Source of the DNA: Cypionkella sp.
Lineage (GTDB): Bacteria > Pseudomonadota > Alphaproteobacteria > Rhodobacterales > Rhodobacteraceae
NCBI GenBank assembly: GCA_025458085.1
Contig: JALOTC010000005.1
Coordinates: 1 to 39,067 of the forward strand
DNA length: 39,067 bases
Direction of reading: 5' to 3'
This document shows positions 9,078 to 20,200 of the stretch, piece by piece; the first letter of the stretch is position 1, and every line of letters begins with the position of its first letter. Under the pieces are notes generated by a model. That model saw only the letters and a list, made by a program, of their open reading frames with translations, was not told the DNA's origin and did no database searches. The position numbers and the translations under genes are program-made.

Positions 9078-9902
9078 ATGACAAAAACCATCCTTATTAC
9101 TGGCAGTTCCTCTGGCATCGGGCTGGATGCCGCGCGCAGCCTCCACAAGCGTGGATGGCGCGTCTTTGCGACCTGCCGGCAAGAGGCCGATTGCGCCAGA
9201 TTGCGCGCGGAAGGACTTGAAAGCTTTGTCCTTGATTACGCGCAGGAGGCCAGCATCGCCACCGCGATGGAAGAGGTGCTCAGCCGGACAGGCGGAACCT
9301 TGGATGCGCTGTATAACAATGGTGCCTTTGCCTGCCCCGGCGCGGTGGAGGACCTGCCGCGCGATGCGATGCGGTCGATTTTCGAGACAAACCTTTTCGG
9401 CTGGCACGACCTGACCCGCCGCGTCATTCCGGTGATGCGCGCACAGGGCCATGGCAGGATCGTCAATTGCTCCTCTGTTCTGGGCCTTGTCGCGCTGAAA
9501 TGGCGGGGGGCTTACGTCTCCACCAAATTCGCGCTCGAAGGTCTGACCGATGTGCTGCGCATCGAAATGCGGGGCACCGGCATTTCCATCAGCCTGATCG
9601 AACCCGGCCCGGTCACCAGCCGCATCCGCGCCAATGCCATCCCGCATTTCGAACGCTGGATCGATTGGGAAAACTCGGCCCGCGCCACGGAATACCAAAG
9701 CCTGCGCGGCAGGTTGTATGAGGAGCGCGGGCCGGACAAGTTTGAACTGCCCCCTTCGGCGGTGACGGCAAAGCTGATTCACGCGCTGGAAAGCCCGCGC
9801 CCCAAGGCACGCTATTATGTGACAACGCCCACGCATCTGATGGGTTTTGCCCGGCGCATCCTGCCAACCCGCGCGCTGGACTGGCTGATCGCCAAGGGCT
9901 GA
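9078..9902 (+). CDS. Short-chain dehydrogenase/reductase (SDR)
   Basis: ITGSSSGIG cofactor motif, YNNGAF, catalytic S...YVSTK. Confidence 0.9.
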   Translation: MTKTILITGSSSGIGLDAARSLHKRGWRVFATCRQEADCARLRAEGLESFVLDYAQEASIATAMEEVLSRTGGTLDALYNNGAFACPGAVEDLPRDAMRSIFETNLFGWHDLTRRVIPVMRAQGHGRIVNCSSVLGLVALKWRGAYVSTKFALEGLTDVLRIEMRGTGISISLIEPGPVTSRIRANAIPHFERWIDWENSARATEYQSLRGRLYEERGPDKFELPPSAVTAKLIHALESPRPKARYYVTTPTHLMGFARRILPTRALDWLIAKG

Positions 9903-9981
9903 CCGCGACCTTCTGGCCCGTTTTTCGCCTTCGCTTTTTCCGAACAGACCACTACATCAGCGCCAAAGGAAGGAAGCCCGC

Positions 9982-10191
9982 ATGCTCAACGACCCGCTGT
10001 TCATTCTGGCCGCCATCGCAAGCCTTGGCGTTCTGGTCATCCTGATGATCGGCATCGGTGGCTTTGCCAAGGGTGGCGAATTCAACCGCAAACATGCGAA
10101 CCGGTTGATGCGCTACCGCATCGCGGCGCAGGCGGTGGCGGTTTTGCTGATCGTGGGCTTTGCCTTCCTGCGCAGCAAAGGGGGCAACTGA
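9982..10191 (+). CDS. Small two-TM protein, HIG1-domain type
   Basis: 69 aa, two hydrophobic segments around KGGEFNRKHANRLMRYRIAAQ. Confidence 0.8.
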   Translation: MLNDPLFILAAIASLGVLVILMIGIGGFAKGGEFNRKHANRLMRYRIAAQAVAVLLIVGFAFLRSKGGN

Positions 10192-10763
10192 TGGTCGTTC
10201 TGTCGAAAATCTACACCAAAACCGGCGATGCCGGCGAAACCGCCTTGGGCAATGGGGCGCGCGTGGCCAAACATTCCACCCGCGTCAGCGCCTATGGCAC
10301 GGTGGATGAGGTGAACGCGACCGTGGGCCTTGCCCGCCAATTCGCCGAAGGCTGGCTGGACGAAGCTTTGGCCCGCATCTCGAACGATCTTTTCGACCTT
10401 GGCGCCGATCTGGCCACGCCCGACATGCATCTGGATGCAAGCCTGCCCTACACACCCCTGCGGATGATCGAAGGACAGGTCGCAAGGCTGGAGCGGGAGA
10501 TTGACGAACAGAACGCCAAGCTGGAACCCCTGCGCAGTTTCATCCTGCCCGGCGGGTCGCGGCTTGCCGCGCAACTGCATCTGTGCCGCACCGTCTGCCG
10601 CCGCGCCGAACGTCTGGTCGTCGAACTCGCCACCATGGAAGAGGTCAATGCCGAGGCGGTCAAATACCTCAACCGCCTCTCGGATTGGTTCTTTGTCATG
10701 GGGCGCATCGCCAATAACGATGGCAAGGACGATGTCCTCTGGGTGCCGGGCCTGACCCGCTGA
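10191..10763 (+). CDS. Cob(I)alamin adenosyltransferase, PduO type
   Basis: IYTKTGDAGETALGNGARVAKHSTRVSAYGTVDEVNATVG; LCRTVCRRAERLVVELA; overlaps upstream stop (TGATG). Confidence 0.92.
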   Translation: MVVLSKIYTKTGDAGETALGNGARVAKHSTRVSAYGTVDEVNATVGLARQFAEGWLDEALARISNDLFDLGADLATPDMHLDASLPYTPLRMIEGQVARLEREIDEQNAKLEPLRSFILPGGSRLAAQLHLCRTVCRRAERLVVELATMEEVNAEAVKYLNRLSDWFFVMGRIANNDGKDDVLWVPGLTR

Positions 10764-10902
10764 CCTCGACAGAGTGCCTCTGTGCCGCGGCCTTTGGGCC
10801 GTGGCGTTCCTGCGATCTGCCGCGTCGATTTTGCACTGTTGCCGGGCCTTAAGACGGGCTAGTTACGGCGCGAGAGCTTGATGGAACAGGAGTGTTGCGC
10901 CG

Positions 10903-11664
10903 ATGAAGGTCCTTGTGCCTGTCAAACGTGTGATCGACTACAACGTGAAGGTCCGTGTGAAAGCGGATGGCAGCGGGGTCGATCTGGCGAATGTGAAAAT
11001 GTCGATGAACCCCTTTGACGAGATTGCCGTAGAAGAGGCGATCCGGCTGAAGGAAAAAGGCGTCGCGACCGAAGTGGTCGTGGTCTCCATCGGGGTGAAG
11101 CAGAACCAAGAAACGCTGCGCACCGCGCTCGCTATGGGGGCGGACCGTGCGATCCTGATCGAAGCGGCGGCGGATGTGCATACCGACATCGAACCCTTGG
11201 CCGTGGCCAAGCTCCTTGCCGGTGTGGTCAAGGAAGAGGCGCCGGGCCTTGTCCTCTGCGGCAAGCAGGCGATCGACAACGACATGAACGCCACGGGGCA
11301 GATGCTGTCTGCCCTGCTGGGCTGGTCGCAGGCCACCTTTGCCAGCGAATTGGCAGTGGATGGCGACCATGCCACCGTCACGCGCGAAGTGGATGGCGGG
11401 CTGCAAACGATCCGCGTGAAACTGCCCACGATCGTCACCGTGGACCTGCGCCTGAACGAACCGCGCTATGCAAGCCTTCCGAACATCATGAAGGCCAAGA
11501 CCAAGCCCTTGGCCACCAAAACCCCCGCCGATTACGGCGTGGATGTCACCCCGCGCCTGACCGTGGTCAAGACGGTGGAACCGGCAGGCCGCAAGGCCGG
11601 TGTGAAGGTCGGCTCGGTGGACGAGTTGATCGCGAAACTCAAAGACGAAGCAGGGGTTCTGTGA
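10903..11664 (+). CDS. etfB: Electron transfer flavoprotein subunit beta
   Basis: [51 protein letters not shown]. Confidence 0.95.
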   Translation: MKVLVPVKRVIDYNVKVRVKADGSGVDLANVKMSMNPFDEIAVEEAIRLKEKGVATEVVVVSIGVKQNQETLRTALAMGADRAILIEAAADVHTDIEPLAVAKLLAGVVKEEAPGLVLCGKQAIDNDMNATGQMLSALLGWSQATFASELAVDGDHATVTREVDGGLQTIRVKLPTIVTVDLRLNEPRYASLPNIMKAKTKPLATKTPADYGVDVTPRLTVVKTVEPAGRKAGVKVGSVDELIAKLKDEAGVL

Positions 11665-12590
11665 TGGCTGTTCTCCTTCTGGCTGATGTGAATGACGGGC
11701 AGCTTGCGACCGATTCGGTTGCCAAGGCCTTGACGGCGGTAAAATCGCTTGGCGAGGTGCATATCCTCGTCGCTGGTCAAGGCGGCGATGCCGCGGCGGC
11801 CGAGGCGGCACAGCTGGATGGCGTGTCCAAAGTGCTGTTTGCAGGCGATCACGCCTATTGCCATGGCATGGCCGAGGCGACAGCGGCGCTGGTCGTGTCG
11901 CTGGCGGGTGGCTACAGCCATATCGCCGCCCCGGCGACGGCGGCGGCCAAGAATGTGCTGCCCCGTGTGGCGGCGCTGCTGGATGTGATGGTGATTTCCG
12001 ATGTCACCGCCGTGGTCGATGCCGATACCTTTGAACGCCCGATCTATGCGGGCAATGCGATCCAGACCGTGAAGTCCTCGGATGGCAAGAAAGTCCTGAC
12101 CGTGCGGACTGCGGCTTTTGCCGCCGCAGGCATGGGTGGCAGCGCGGCAGTCGAGGCCGTGGCGGGCCCCGCCGACTCTGGCCTCAGCACCTGGGTCGAG
12201 GATAAGGTCGCCGCCTCCGACCGCCCCGATCTAACCAGCGCCAAAATCGTCGTCTCGGGCGGGCGCGGTGTCGGCTCGCAGGCCGACTTCGCGCTGATCG
12301 AAACGCTGGCTGACAAACTGGGCGCGGCGGTCGGTGCCTCGCGCGCGGCGGTCGACTCGGGCTATGCCCCGAACGACTGGCAGGTGGGCCAGACCGGCAA
12401 GGTCGTGGCGCCAACGCTTTACGTCGCGGTTGGCATCTCTGGCGCGATCCAGCATCTGGCCGGGATGAAAGACTCCAAGGTCATCGTCGCCATCAACAAG
12501 GATGAAGAGGCCCCGATCTTCCAAGTCGCCGACTATGGCCTCGTGGCAGACCTCTTCACCGCTGTCCCGGAACTGACCGGCAAGCTCTGA
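11664..12590 (+). CDS. etfA: Electron transfer flavoprotein subunit alpha
   Basis: [66 protein letters not shown]; overlaps etfB stop (TGATG). Confidence 0.95.
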   Translation: MAVLLLADVNDGQLATDSVAKALTAVKSLGEVHILVAGQGGDAAAAEAAQLDGVSKVLFAGDHAYCHGMAEATAALVVSLAGGYSHIAAPATAAAKNVLPRVAALLDVMVISDVTAVVDADTFERPIYAGNAIQTVKSSDGKKVLTVRTAAFAAAGMGGSAAVEAVAGPADSGLSTWVEDKVAASDRPDLTSAKIVVSGGRGVGSQADFALIETLADKLGAAVGASRAAVDSGYAPNDWQVGQTGKVVAPTLYVAVGISGAIQHLAGMKDSKVIVAINKDEEAPIFQVADYGLVADLFTAVPELTGKL

Positions 12591-12613
12591 CGCGTGACGA
12601 TACGGCACAGAAG

Positions 12614-12634
12614 AGGCGCCGAAAGGCGCCTTTT
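12614..12634 (+). terminator. Hairpin with short T-tract after etfA
   Basis: aggcgcc-gaaa-ggcgcct followed by ttt. Confidence 0.75.
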
Positions 12635-12639
12635 CGCGT

Positions 12640-13440
12640 TCAGAGCCACGGCTCCAATCCCCGCGCCACCGCCGCCGCAATCGCAGCATGGGCCGCAGGC
12701 GCAGGCATCGGCGGGCCAAGCGATGACGACAAAACACCGTGGCGCAGGGCATCCACCCGCACCACCTCCTGCACCAAAGGCCGAAGGCGCGCCAACATCG
12801 CCGCATCCACAAGCAAAGGCTCCGCCCGCAGATCCGGCGTGGCAGAGGCCGGGGGCGGCGCAGGGCCAAGCCACAAAAGGAGGCGCGGGCAATCAAACGC
12901 CTCAAGCAACTGCGCCATCCGGGCCACCCAAACCGCCTTTAGCTCTGCCACCACCGCCGCAAAATCGCGGGGCGAGGTGTCGTGCAGGCGGCACACCAGA
13001 TGCCGGGTAAAATGCACATCGGTCAATTCGACCTTGGGGAACAAAGCCTGCAAGCGGGCCGTGGCCGCGACAAAACGGTCATTCCGGCGTGGATGAACGG
13101 AATAAAAGCCATTAGTCAGGTTCTGCGCCCCCATCACCTGCACCACCACCGCACGGGCCCCGCGAGCCAGATCAGGCAAGGCCGGGTCTTTCAGAAAGGC
13201 ATCCACCCCAGCATTGACCAGCCCAAAATTGACACAAGCCACCCCCGCCTGCCGTTCGACCAAGGCAGGAAACGGGTCCTCCACCAGTTTTCCATAGGTT
13301 TCCGCCCCGCCCAGAAACGCCACGAAAGGCTGCTCTAGCGCGCGATGCGGGCCGCGAAACACCAGTCGCGACGCGCCATAGCGGCACGAAAAATAGTCAA
13401 GCGCCCCCGCGCCTGAATAGGCATAGGCCATGTCACCCAC
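12640..13440 (-). CDS. DUF6473-like protein
   Basis: MAYAYSGAGALDYFSCRYGASRLVFRGPHRAL...VAFLGGAETYGKLVEDPFPALVE; resembles a family I recall from Rhodobacteraceae. Confidence 0.65.
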   Translation of the reverse strand: MGDMAYAYSGAGALDYFSCRYGASRLVFRGPHRALEQPFVAFLGGAETYGKLVEDPFPALVERQAGVACVNFGLVNAGVDAFLKDPALPDLARGARAVVVQVMGAQNLTNGFYSVHPRRNDRFVAATARLQALFPKVELTDVHFTRHLVCRLHDTSPRDFAAVVAELKAVWVARMAQLLEAFDCPRLLLWLGPAPPPASATPDLRAEPLLVDAAMLARLRPLVQEVVRVDALRHGVLSSSLGPPMPAPAAHAAIAAAVARGLEPWL

Positions 13441-13587
13441 CCGAAATACGTCACACCCGGGAAAGAGGCTGGCCGATTCTTGTTACCGGAAGTCTAATGC
13501 AGGCATTTGGTTCAAATGCGGTCGCTCCCTTGCCCCCTGCCCCCCCGAGGCATAAGGTTGCGCCGCAAATGGATGGTGGAGATCAGG

Positions 13588-14463
13588 ATGGACATTCGCA
13601 CGGTAGGCATCGTGGGCGCGGGGCAGATGGGCAATGGCATCGCCCATGTCTTTGCCCTTGCCGGCTATGATGTGATGTTGACCGACATCAGCGGCGAGGC
13701 TTTGGCCCGCGCCATGGCGACCATCGAAAAGAACCTCGACCGCCAAGTGTCGCGCGGTAAAATCAGCGCCGAGACAAAGGCCGAGGCACTGGCCCGCATC
13801 CGCACCACCCAAAGCCTGCCCGATGTTGGGCCATCCGACCTCATCATCGAAGCCGCGACCGAAAAGGAAGAGATCAAGCAGAGGATTTTTGCCGATCTTC
13901 TGCCGCATCTGAAGCCTGCGACGATCCTCACCTCCAACACCTCGTCCATCTCCATCACCCGGCTCGCCTCGCGCACCGACAGGCCGGAAAAATTCATGGG
14001 CTTCCACTTCATGAATCCGGTGCCGGTGATGCAACTGGTGGAACTGATCCGCGGCATCGCCACCGATCAGGACACATGGGATACGCTGCACGAGGTGGTA
14101 AAGCGGCTGGGCAAAACAGCCGCCAGCGCCGAAGATTTCCCCGCCTTCATCGTGAACCGCATCCTGATGCCCATGATCAACGAAGCGGTCTATACGCTTT
14201 ACGAAGGCGTGGGGTCGGTGCGATCCATCGACGAGTCGCTGAAACTCGGCGCGAACCACCCGATGGGGCCTTTGGAACTGGCCGATTTCATCGGGCTGGA
14301 TACCTGCCTTGCCATTATGAACGTGCTGCACGAAGGGCTGGCCGATACCAAATACCGCCCCTGCCCGCTGCTGACGAAATATGTGGAGGCTGGCTGGCTG
14401 GGCCGCAAAACCCAGCGTGGTTTCTATGATTATCGGGGCGAAACCCCGGTGCCAACGCGCTGA
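13588..14463 (+). CDS. 3-hydroxybutyryl-CoA dehydrogenase
   Basis: MDIRTVGIVGAGQMGNGIAHVFALAGYDVMLTDI; SNTSSISITRLAS; GFHFMNPVPVMQLVELI; ATG at 13588. Confidence 0.93.
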   Translation: MDIRTVGIVGAGQMGNGIAHVFALAGYDVMLTDISGEALARAMATIEKNLDRQVSRGKISAETKAEALARIRTTQSLPDVGPSDLIIEAATEKEEIKQRIFADLLPHLKPATILTSNTSSISITRLASRTDRPEKFMGFHFMNPVPVMQLVELIRGIATDQDTWDTLHEVVKRLGKTAASAEDFPAFIVNRILMPMINEAVYTLYEGVGSVRSIDESLKLGANHPMGPLELADFIGLDTCLAIMNVLHEGLADTKYRPCPLLTKYVEAGWLGRKTQRGFYDYRGETPVPTR

Positions 14464-14467
14464 CGGC

Positions 14468-15370
14468 TCAGCCCTTCGCCCGGTTCCCCAGCGACAGCGT
14501 GTGTTCCCGCAGCCAGGCAAGGAAGCCGCGCGGGTTGCCCTCCCAGTTCTTCAACTCCTCCGCCGGGATCGGCTCGCCGATTACCGGACGGGTAGGTTTG
14601 AACAGGCTGCGCTTGATCTCATACAGAAGCAGGCCCTGCCGCAGCGTATCGCTGATCTGATTGGCGATCTGGAAGGCGCGCGAATTCTGGCCGGGGAAAA
14701 AGATCGGCAGAATCGTCGCCCCCGAAGACCGCACGATCTTGTGGGTAAAGACGTTCCATTCCGCCTCCACCGCCGGGCCCCACCAATCCTCGCTCATCGC
14801 GACCTTGCCCGCCGGGAACAGGATGATCACGCCTCCCGCCTTCAGATGCTTCATCGTCTCATCCCGCATCTGAAGCCCCAGTTCCCGTGCATTTTCCTCA
14901 TGCGGGAAGGGGACCGGGATCATGAACTCCTCAATCTCGGGGATGCCCGTCAACAGCGAACGGGTCAGAATCTTGAAATCCGACCGGACGCGGTTGACCA
15001 TTTCGGCCATCACCATCCCGTCCACGAGGCCAGAGGGGTGATTGGCCACCACCACCACCGGGCCGGTTGCGGGAATCCGCGCGATCTCTTCGGCAGGCGT
15101 ATCGATGCGAATGCCCATATGGCGAATGGCCTTGGGCCAGAACGGCGCGCCGAAAGGGGCACCAGAGCGTTCAAACGCACGGATCAACCGCAAAAGCGTG
15201 ACCTTCGCGGTCAGCCATTCCAGCGTGCGGATCGTGCCGGACTTCCACGGATTGGTGAAGGTGCCCGCATAGGACAGGCGGCGCATATCATACTGGCCCG
15301 TGGCCCGCCGTTGCAGGGCCGAACCACTTTCGCCCGTTTCGATCTGGGATTGATCGGTCACATCCACCAC
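14468..15370 (-). CDS. Lysophospholipid acyltransferase (PlsC-like) family protein
   Basis: VVVVANHPSGLVDGMVMAEM, ILFPAGKVAMSEDWWG; start (GTG near 15370) is uncertain. Confidence 0.75.
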   Translation of the reverse strand: MVDVTDQSQIETGESGSALQRRATGQYDMRRLSYAGTFTNPWKSGTIRTLEWLTAKVTLLRLIRAFERSGAPFGAPFWPKAIRHMGIRIDTPAEEIARIPATGPVVVVANHPSGLVDGMVMAEMVNRVRSDFKILTRSLLTGIPEIEEFMIPVPFPHEENARELGLQMRDETMKHLKAGGVIILFPAGKVAMSEDWWGPAVEAEWNVFTHKIVRSSGATILPIFFPGQNSRAFQIANQISDTLRQGLLLYEIKRSLFKPTRPVIGEPIPAEELKNWEGNPRGFLAWLREHTLSLGNRAKG

Positions 15371-15392
15371 TTCCGTTGCAGGCCAGACAGGC

Positions 15393-15662
15393 TCAGAAGT
15401 CTTCCCCGAACCTGTCGGCCACCAGATGCTCCAGCGCCTCGGCCAGTTTGTCGGCTTCGGGGCCTGTTGTCCGCACTTCAATAGTGGTTCCGCGCGAGGC
15501 TGCCAACATCAAAAGCCCCATGATGGAATCGCCCGACACAGACATGCCATCTTTCGACACCTCCGCCTCTGCCTGATGCCGTTCCACCAGTTCGACGAAT
15601 TTCGCGCTGGCGCGGGCGTGAAGCCCCTTTTCATTCACGATCTTCAGGGTCTTTTCAGCCAA
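15393..15662 (-). CDS. Phosphocarrier protein HPr
   Basis: LAEKTLKIVNEKGLHARASAKFVELVERHQAEAEV...SIMGLLMLAAS; probable TTG start at 15662. Confidence 0.9.
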   Translation of the reverse strand: MAEKTLKIVNEKGLHARASAKFVELVERHQAEAEVSKDGMSVSGDSIMGLLMLAASRGTTIEVRTTGPEADKLAEALEHLVADRFGEDF

Positions 15663-15666
15663 TCCG

Positions 15667-16062
15667 TCACATCCCTTTGCCAAGGTCGAGGCTGTTGATG
15701 TATTTGCGCCCCGCATCCAAGGCCGCAGAAACCGCATCGGTCAACGCCATGTCGCGCGATTTGGTCAGCTTGATCAGCATCGGCAGATTCGCGCCGTACA
15801 GAATCCGGCGATCCGCGCTGCAACAGGCCATGAGCGACAGGTTGGAAGGTGACCCGCCGAACATATCGGTCACCACCACCACGCCGGAGCCCACATCCAC
15901 CGCATCGGCGGCAGCACAGATTTCAGCCTGTTTGGCGGCGCGGTCATGGTCATCCTCAATCGCGATGGCCTGCATCCGTTCCTGCGGACCAACGACATGC
16001 TCCACGGCCGAGAGATACTCGCGTGCCAGACCGCCATGTGCAACGATCACGATCCCGATCAC
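15667..16062 (-). CDS. PTS EIIA, mannose/fructose family
   Basis: [43 protein letters not shown]. Confidence 0.92.
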   Translation of the reverse strand: MIGIVIVAHGGLAREYLSAVEHVVGPQERMQAIAIEDDHDRAAKQAEICAAADAVDVGSGVVVVTDMFGGSPSNLSLMACCSADRRILYGANLPMLIKLTKSRDMALTDAVSAALDAGRKYINSLDLGKGM

Positions 16063-17000
16063 CCTTGGTCCATCCCGCTGGTCATATTTTCCCCCGCAGG
16101 GGCCGCTTGGGCGCGCCGTTCAAGTTCCCGATGTCGTTTTGACACCGACCAACCACTTTCTGCAAGCGCATTGGCCAGAATCTCGGTCATCACCACCGAT
16201 CTATGTTGCCCCCCGGTGCAGCCAAAGCCAATGGAGAGATGGGCCTTGCCCTCCTCCCGATGCGCGGGCAGCAGAAAAAGCACCAGATCGCGTACACGCT
16301 GGAAAAATTCGGCGAACCTCTCGTCTGCCTCGACATGGGCGGCAACCGCAGGATCGCGCCCGTCTTTCTGGCGTAAATCAGCATCCCAATGCGGGTTGCG
16401 CAAAAATCGGCAGTCAAACACCATATCCAACCCGCGCGGCAGGCCCCGCTTGTAGGAAAAACTTTGCAGCGTGATCGCAAGACCGGGGCCTTGGCCAAGC
16501 GCATACCAGCGCATCACCTGTTCCTTCAGACCATGCACTGTCAGGTCAGACGTATCCAACAGATGATCCGCCCGCGCACGGATCGGGGCCAAAAGGTCAA
16601 TCTCACGCTCCACACCTTCCTCGGGGCTGTTGCGCGGGGCCAAAGGGTGGCGCCGTCGCGTCTCGCTGAACCGGCGGATCAGGACAGATGGCTGACAGTC
16701 TATGTAAAGCACATCCAGCGTCACCCGCGGATCTCGCGTGAGACGGTCAATCATCTCAATAAGATATTGGGCATTGAAATCGCGGTTGCGCACATCGATC
16801 CCGAGCGCGACAGGTCGGGTGGTCGGCACACCCTCCACCAATTTCGGCACAAGGGTGATCGGCAGATTATCGATCGTCTCGTATCCCAAATCTTCGAACG
16901 CTTTGATTGCGGTAGATCGGCCTGCGCCCGAGGGCCCTGTGACGAGCACAAGCGAAGCCGACTCTCTCATTTCCAAAGCGTCAGTCATCGCCCCCGTCAT
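16059..17000 (-). CDS. rapZ: RNase adapter protein RapZ (P-loop)
   Basis: [61 protein letters not shown]. Confidence 0.95.
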   Translation of the reverse strand: MTGAMTDALEMRESASLVLVTGPSGAGRSTAIKAFEDLGYETIDNLPITLVPKLVEGVPTTRPVALGIDVRNRDFNAQYLIEMIDRLTRDPRVTLDVLYIDCQPSVLIRRFSETRRRHPLAPRNSPEEGVEREIDLLAPIRARADHLLDTSDLTVHGLKEQVMRWYALGQGPGLAITLQSFSYKRGLPRGLDMVFDCRFLRNPHWDADLRQKDGRDPAVAAHVEADERFAEFFQRVRDLVLFLLPAHREEGKAHLSIGFGCTGGQHRSVVMTEILANALAESGWSVSKRHRELERRAQAAPAGENMTSGMDQG

Positions 17001-17003
17001 CCA

Positions 17004-17459
17004 TCATGCCCCGCGCCCCGACCGCAGATATTGCATGAGCGCAGCGGGAAAATGGCGTGCATCAACGCGATGGACAAGAGGAAGCGATTGCCCAAGCAAA
17101 GAGATTTGACGATATGGGGGCAGTCGCTCCGTCTCGCTGACATCAAGATCGACAACTAGGGTAACCTTTGCTTCCGCCGCCGCATTCGCCCGCAACAAGC
17201 CCAAACCCCGTGCCTCGACCAGACCAAATATCGCGGGGGGGCAACGGACGCTCAGCCCCTGCCGCGGCTCATCCTGCCAAAGTTCCGCTTGGTCATCTGC
17301 CACAAGATCGGCCCCCAGCGCCATTAACTCGAGGGCGAGCGAAGACTTTCCGCTGCCAGAGGCCCCAAGGATAAGCGCTGCCTTCCCCTTGAACGCCACT
17401 GCACTCGCATGAAGGAGAAGTGGCCCCTGTCCGGACAGCGGCAACCTTCGTTCCGTCAC
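17004..17459 (-). CDS. hprK: HPr kinase/phosphorylase, short alphaproteobacterial form
   Basis: LHASAVAFKGKAALILGASGSGKSSLALELMALGADLVADDQ. Confidence 0.92.
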   Translation of the reverse strand: MTERRLPLSGQGPLLLHASAVAFKGKAALILGASGSGKSSLALELMALGADLVADDQAELWQDEPRQGLSVRCPPAIFGLVEARGLGLLRANAAAEAKVTLVVDLDVSETERLPPYRQISLLGQSLPLVHRVDARHFPAALMQYLRSGRGA

Positions 17460-19144
17460 ACAGGTAACCCCACGACGAACCGCGCACCCAAAGGTTCTGA
17501 CAGCGGATCGGCATGGGTTGGGCGGATGTTTTCAGCCCAGATCACGCCCCCATGCGCTTCGACGATCTGCTTGGAGATCGACAGGCCGAGCCCAGAGTTA
17601 TTTCCAAATTCAGTGTTGGGGCGTGAAGTGTAGAAGCGCTTGAATATCTTCTGTAAAGCCTCTTCGGGAATGCCGGGGCCGGTGTCTTCCACCACAACAA
17701 GCACGCGATTGTCACGCCGCCGAGTCCAGACACGGACAGCATCGCCATCCTCGCAGAAGGATACCGCATTGCTGACAAGGTTGACGAAAACCTGCGCCAG
17801 ACGCGCCTCCAAACCGCTGATGCGGATAGGATCTGATGGGAAATCGGTAATCAGTTCGACACCTTTTTCCGAAGCTTGCTGACCGAGGAACTCGCATAGG
17901 TTCGTCAGCGTGCGGGTCAGGTTGAATTCTTCTTCCTGTTCTTTGACAAGTTCGCTGTCGAGGCGCGAAGCGTTGGAGATATCGCTGACCAGACGATCAA
18001 GCCGGCGCACATCGTGATCAATCACTTCCAGCAGACGGTCACGCTGATCCTCGCGCTTGGTCACATGCATGGAGGCCACAGCAGATCGTAGGCTGGCCAG
18101 CGGGTTCTTGATCTCATGCGCCACATCGGCGGCGAATTGTTCATTCGCATCGATCCGGTCATAGAGCGCCGCAACCATACCGCGCAAAGCGACAGACAGC
18201 CGCCCGATTTCATCCGGGCGGGCGGTCAGATCAGGGATGCGCACGCGGCCTGGCTGCATCTTGCGTGTATCGCGGTCCTGACCTGCCTCGGCCGCAGCAG
18301 CCAAATCAGCCAAGGGATTGGCGATGGTCGAGGCCAAAACAAGACTGAGACCAATAGACACAACGAGCGCGATCACAAACATCCGCAGGATTTGTTCACG
18401 TTCGTTGCGTACCAAGGCGTCAATCTCGCCCTCGGCACTGACAAGCGCGACAACGCCCAGAACCTCCCCCCGCCGTTCGACAGGAGCGGCGACAGAAAAA
18501 AGCGCCCCACCTGCAGGCCCGGTGCCAAGGTTGACCACCGTCTCGCCCGCTGCAGCCTGATCAAAGAGGGCACGCGCGAGACTCTCGACATCCGGCACAG
18601 CCTGCACGCCGGCAGAAGGGGCAAAGAGCGCTGAGGCCCTTTCCCACAAAGCATTCAAAAAATCTGTAATGACAGTAGAGCCTTGCGGCGCGAGGGCCTG
18701 CAACGGGGGCCCGGCACCTTGCCCTGCGATTTGGCCCGACCTCTCAAAAATCATGACCGTCGTTCCAGGGCTGAGCGTAACTGAGGCCATGTCGGCGTAA
18801 TCGGTCAGCATCACCATGCCCGCTTCGGGCAGTCGGCCTTCTACAAGATCGGCAATCAGTTGCGCTTCGATAACAAAGCCCTGCTCGCGCTGCAAAACGA
18901 GGCTGTCGCGGAATGGGTTCACGAACAGAACACCCGCGACCATGATCACAAGGGCAAGCAGGTTGAAAATGATGATCTTGCGGGCAAGGGGCGAGCGCTT
19001 CAGCGACACCAGTCCGCGCCGGCGACGACCGTCGCGCAGCGCGTCCTCGCCCGGCACTTCGGGCGAGACCCAATCTTCACCCAAAAGCACCTGACCAGAC
19101 GACCCTTTCGCCTCGGTGCGTCCGATTTGCGGAGAGGCGGTCAT
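17456..19144 (-). CDS. chvG: ChvG-type sensor histidine kinase
   Basis: Two TM segments, HAMP-like region, [24 protein letters not shown]-box, [24 protein letters not shown]; paired with chvI. Confidence 0.92.
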   Translation of the reverse strand: MTASPQIGRTEAKGSSGQVLLGEDWVSPEVPGEDALRDGRRRRGLVSLKRSPLARKIIIFNLLALVIMVAGVLFVNPFRDSLVLQREQGFVIEAQLIADLVEGRLPEAGMVMLTDYADMASVTLSPGTTVMIFERSGQIAGQGAGPPLQALAPQGSTVITDFLNALWERASALFAPSAGVQAVPDVESLARALFDQAAAGETVVNLGTGPAGGALFSVAAPVERRGEVLGVVALVSAEGEIDALVRNEREQILRMFVIALVVSIGLSLVLASTIANPLADLAAAAEAGQDRDTRKMQPGRVRIPDLTARPDEIGRLSVALRGMVAALYDRIDANEQFAADVAHEIKNPLASLRSAVASMHVTKREDQRDRLLEVIDHDVRRLDRLVSDISNASRLDSELVKEQEEEFNLTRTLTNLCEFLGQQASEKGVELITDFPSDPIRISGLEARLAQVFVNLVSNAVSFCEDGDAVRVWTRRRDNRVLVVVEDTGPGIPEEALQKIFKRFYTSRPNTEFGNNSGLGLSISKQIVEAHGGVIWAENIRPTHADPLSEPLGARFVVGLPV

Positions 19145-19842
19145 GCTTCGTTGTAACGGTAGCCGATGCCATAGAGCGTTTCGATGGCAGAGAAATCGTC
19201 ATCCACACTCCGCATTTTTTTGCGCAAGCGTTTGATGTGGCTATCGATGGTGCGATCATCGACATAGACATTGTCGTCATAGGCGACATCCATCAACTGA
19301 TCGCGCGACTTTACGATCCCCGGACGTTGAGCAAGGGCCTGAAGGAGCAGAAATTCCGTCACGGTCAGCGCAACGTCCTGCCCCTTCCAAGTGACGGAAT
19401 GGCGCAGCGGGTCCATGCGCAGATGCCCGCGCTCCATAATCTTGTGTTCTTCGCTGACCGCAACCTCGCCAGAGGCGATCACATCTTGACGACGCAGAAG
19501 AGCCCGGATGCGTTCAACCAAAAGGCGCTGACTGAAAGGCTTCTTGACATAGTCATCCGCACCCATTCGCAGGCCGAGAACCTCGTCAATCTCATCGTCC
19601 TTGGACGTGAGAAAGATCACCGGCATGGAGGTCTTTTGCCGAATGCGCTGCAACAGATCCATCCCATCCATCCGAGGCATTTTGATGTCCAGCACCGCCA
19701 TATCCGGCATGCGGCGCGAAAAAGCATCATAGGCGGCCTGACCGTCATTGTAGGTTTCGACCTCAAACCCTTCTGCCTCCAAAGTCATGGAGACCGAAGT
19801 CAGGATATTCCTGTCATCGTCTACGAGGGCAATCCTTGCCAT
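19141..19842 (-). CDS. chvI: ChvI-type response regulator (OmpR family)
   Basis: [62 protein letters not shown] at 19842. Confidence 0.93.
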   Translation of the reverse strand: MARIALVDDDRNILTSVSMTLEAEGFEVETYNDGQAAYDAFSRRMPDMAVLDIKMPRMDGMDLLQRIRQKTSMPVIFLTSKDDEIDEVLGLRMGADDYVKKPFSQRLLVERIRALLRRQDVIASGEVAVSEEHKIMERGHLRMDPLRHSVTWKGQDVALTVTEFLLLQALAQRPGIVKSRDQLMDVAYDDNVYVDDRTIDSHIKRLRKKMRSVDDDFSAIETLYGIGYRYNEA

Positions 19843-20006
19843 AATTGTACCCCTACTTCTGCCCGTTGTATTTTTGTCCGGAATCTCTGCTTTCCGGGGC
19901 ACAGAATCAACAGCGAACTGCAAAAACGGCCAAGTGGCTGCTTTATGAGGTCAGAAAAATGCCAAAGAATGGCTAATTTGCCTCAGTTCCGGCAAACCTG
20001 CGCCAC

Positions 20007-20040
20007 TGGTTGCGCTAACCTGAACTTGGTTGCGCTAACT
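20007..20040 (+). promoter_or_regulatory. Tandem operator-like sites upstream of pckA (TGGTTGCGCTAACC and TGGTTGCGCTAACT, 20-bp period)
   Basis: Perfect 13-bp direct repeat TGGTTGCGCTAAC at 20007-20019 and 20027-20039; resembles a LacI-family CceR-type palindrome. Confidence 0.55.
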
Positions 20041-20200
20041 GTGGCAATGCCTTCTGTTACGCGCCCCTCACCCTATGGTATAGGGCCTCTGAGGCATCCC
20101 CTTTGGCCCGGGGGTTCTTCCGGTATCCCCTTGGGGGGCATGCCGAATTCTGACCGATATCGCCCACGCCGACATTGCGTGGCGAAAGGGAGCTTGCAGG

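Noticed and set aside
10783-10802. Terminator after the ATR gene (ccgcggcc-tttg-ggccgtgg)
   Set aside because: Stem includes a G-U pair and there is no T-tract; too weak to call confidently.
10849-11811. 320-aa minus-strand ORF opposite etfB
   Set aside because: Shadow ORF; etfB is unambiguous.
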